A DNA stretch of 6,337 bases from Bacteroidota bacterium (GTDB lineage Bacteria > Bacteroidota > Bacteroidia > NS11-12g > UBA9320): positions 1 through 6,337 of the forward strand of contig DNBZ01000027.1 of the NCBI GenBank assembly GCA_003484585.1, read 5' to 3'. Position numbers and translations under genes: made by a program. Below, in pieces: positions 5,538 to 6,337 of the stretch. Within the stretch, counting starts at the first letter, position 1. Each line of letters opens with the position of its first letter. The notes below the pieces were generated by a model. It saw only the letters and a program-made list of their open reading frames with translations, was not told the DNA's origin and did no database searches.

Positions 5538-5560
5538 ATTGAGTAGCAAATCTACTCAAT
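5538..5560 (-). promoter_or_regulatory. Perfect 9-bp palindrome upstream of the winged-helix gene: candidate operator
   Basis: ATTGAGTAG (5538-5546) and CTACTCAAT (5552-5560) are perfect reverse complements separated by five bases. The element covers the epimerase stop codon and ends seven bases before the winged-helix ATG. Its 23-bp symmetric size suits binding of a winged-helix dimer, and it overlaps a promoter-like TAGATTTG. Alternatively it acts as an RNA hairpin between the two genes. No U-run follows, so it is not a standard terminator. The symmetry is visible directly; the regulatory role is inferred. Confidence 0.55.
5547..5554 (-). promoter_or_regulatory. Candidate Bacteroidota -7 box TAGATTTG
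   Basis: On the minus strand TAGATTTG matches the Bacteroidota -7 consensus TAnnTTTG exactly and lies 16 bases upstream of the winged-helix ATG. The nearest -33-like TTG is about 25 bases further upstream (in AATTGG), somewhat longer than the usual 17-23-base spacing, so the promoter is plausible but not strong. The TAG is also the stop codon of the upstream epimerase. Confidence 0.35.
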
Positions 5561-6337
5561 CTTTGACATTTCCTTATACCAATTATAAACATTTGTTAAA
5601 CCTTCCTTAAAATGAACGCTTGGCTCATAACCTAGAGTGCTCGTAATCTTATCTATACTAGCTAAAGAATGCTTCACATCTCCTTGTCTTTCTGGACCAT
5701 AAATAGGATTCTTATCCGAATTAGATAATTCTTTTAAGATTTCAATCATTTCATTCAGAGTTGTTCTACCACCACAGGCAACATTAAATACTTCGTGTTC
5801 CTTGAGTCCTTCAGAAAAAAGAGCTCTCATATTAGCTTGGATAGCGTTATCCACATAGGTAAAATCTCGACTAGTCTCTCCATCTCCATTAATTTTTGGT
5901 GAAGTACCTTCCATATAAGATTTACAGAAAATAGGAATTACTGCTGCGTAAGCGTTGTCTGCATTCTGTCTTGGACCAAATATATTAAAGTAACGAAGAC
6001 CTATAGTGTGCACACCATATACCTTAGAGAATACATCTGCATAATACTCGTTTACTGCTTTGGTAACGGCGTAAGGGGAAAGAGGCTTACCTTCATTGCC
6101 CTCTATTTTAGGGAGTTCTGGACTATCTCCAAAAGTGGAAGATGAAGCTGCATAGACAAATTTGACTAATGTCTTACTGTCTTTTGCTGCTACGAGCATA
6201 TTTAAGAATCCTGAAATATTAACGGAATTCGTTAAAATCGGATCTTCTATAGACCTAGGTACTGACCCCAATGCAGCTTGATGAGTTACATATTCAATTC
6301 CTTCAACAGCCTTATGACAAGTATCTATATTCCGAAT
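5552..6337 (-). CDS. UDP-N-acetylglucosamine (uronate) 4-epimerase, WbpP/TviC-like (5' end outside window)
   Basis: The frame is open to the right window edge. The 261 visible residues begin IRNIDTCHKAVEGIEYV and run into THQAALGSVPRS, a motif typical of WbpP/TviC/Gne-type SDR epimerases. The annotated-looking TTG at 6271 is therefore internal. About 80 N-terminal residues, with the GxxGxxG NAD loop, lie outside. In visible numbering: AASSSTFGD at 63-71, catalytic Tyr89/Lys93 in SPYAVTK, RYFNIFGPRQN at 115-125, and NGDGETSRDFTYVDN at 150-164. GGRT, GDVKHS and GYEP follow near the C-terminus. These enzymes interconvert UDP-GlcNAc and UDP-GalNAc or their uronic acids, feeding GalNAc(A) into O-antigen or capsule. 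Which form is used cannot be told here. A UDP-sugar 6-dehydrogenase would be expected upstream. Confidence 0.9.
   Translation of the reverse strand: MRNIDTCHKAVEGIEYVTHQAALGSVPRSIEDPILTNSVNISGFLNMLVAAKDSKTLVKFVYAASSSTFGDSPELPKIEGNEGKPLSPYAVTKAVNEYYADVFSKVYGVHTIGLRYFNIFGPRQNADNAYAAVIPIFCKSYMEGTSPKINGDGETSRDFTYVDNAIQANMRALFSEGLKEHEVFNVACGGRTTLNEMIEILKELSNSDKNPIYGPERQGDVKHSLASIDKITSTLGYEPSVHFKEGLTNVYNWYKEMSKIE

Noticed and set aside
6269..6271. TTG as the start of a 239-residue epimerase
   Set aside because: The frame stays open for 22 more codons to the window edge, and these encode family-typical sequence (THQAA before LGSVPRS). The gene is cut by the window, not started there.
1..6337. tRNA, rRNA or plus-strand genes
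   Set aside because: No tRNA-like cloverleaf or rRNA segment was noticed on reading. The minus-strand genes account for nearly all coding capacity, and no plus-strand frame was supported.

Overview
This window looks like part of a surface-polysaccharide (O-antigen, capsule or exopolysaccharide) operon from a Bacteroidota genome, most likely a flavobacterium-like organism. The reasons are low G+C, mostly no Shine-Dalgarno sequence before start codons, one exact match to the Bacteroidota -7 box (TAnnTTTG), and a four-helix-bundle S23-type gene embedded in A/T-rich degenerate repeats. Every recognised gene lies on the minus strand, so transcription runs from right to left.

In transcription order: the 3' three quarters of a WbpP/TviC-type UDP-N-acetylhexosamine 4-epimerase (entering at base 6337); a winged-helix protein with a degenerate nucleotidyltransferase-like tail (5530-5000); a decayed 3' end of cysN (about 4980-4822); rfbB (4821-3778); cysQ (3778-2969); a wbpE-type aminotransferase (2959-1835); a wbpB-type dehydrogenase (1830-811); a repeat array (810-493); a four-helix-bundle gene (492-139); a 30-bp tandem repeat (127-38); and the first seven codons of what appears to be rfbA (20-1).

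The enzymes make nucleotide sugars. RfbA and RfbB give dTDP-4-keto-6-deoxyglucose. WbpB and WbpE give the 3-amino derivative of UDP-N-acetylglucosaminuronic acid. The WbpP/TviC homologue gives UDP-GalNAc or UDP-GalNAcA. CysQ recycles PAP from sulfation or sulfate assimilation. The partner genes of these routes (wbpA, wbpD, wbpI, rfbC, rfbD, a UDP-sugar 6-dehydrogenase) and all glycosyltransferases are outside the window.

Three things go beyond routine annotation. First, the gap before rfbB preserves the C-terminal codons of cysN, ending flush with the rfbB start, so a sulfate-activation gene was apparently lost here while cysQ survived. Second, the stretch between wbpB and rfbA looks like an inserted cassette: the four-helix-bundle gene sits between two repeat families that share the 9-mer CTTTAAACT in opposite orientations. 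Third, a perfect 9-bp inverted repeat overlaps a TAnnTTTG box just upstream of the winged-helix gene, which is the geometry of an autoregulated internal promoter.
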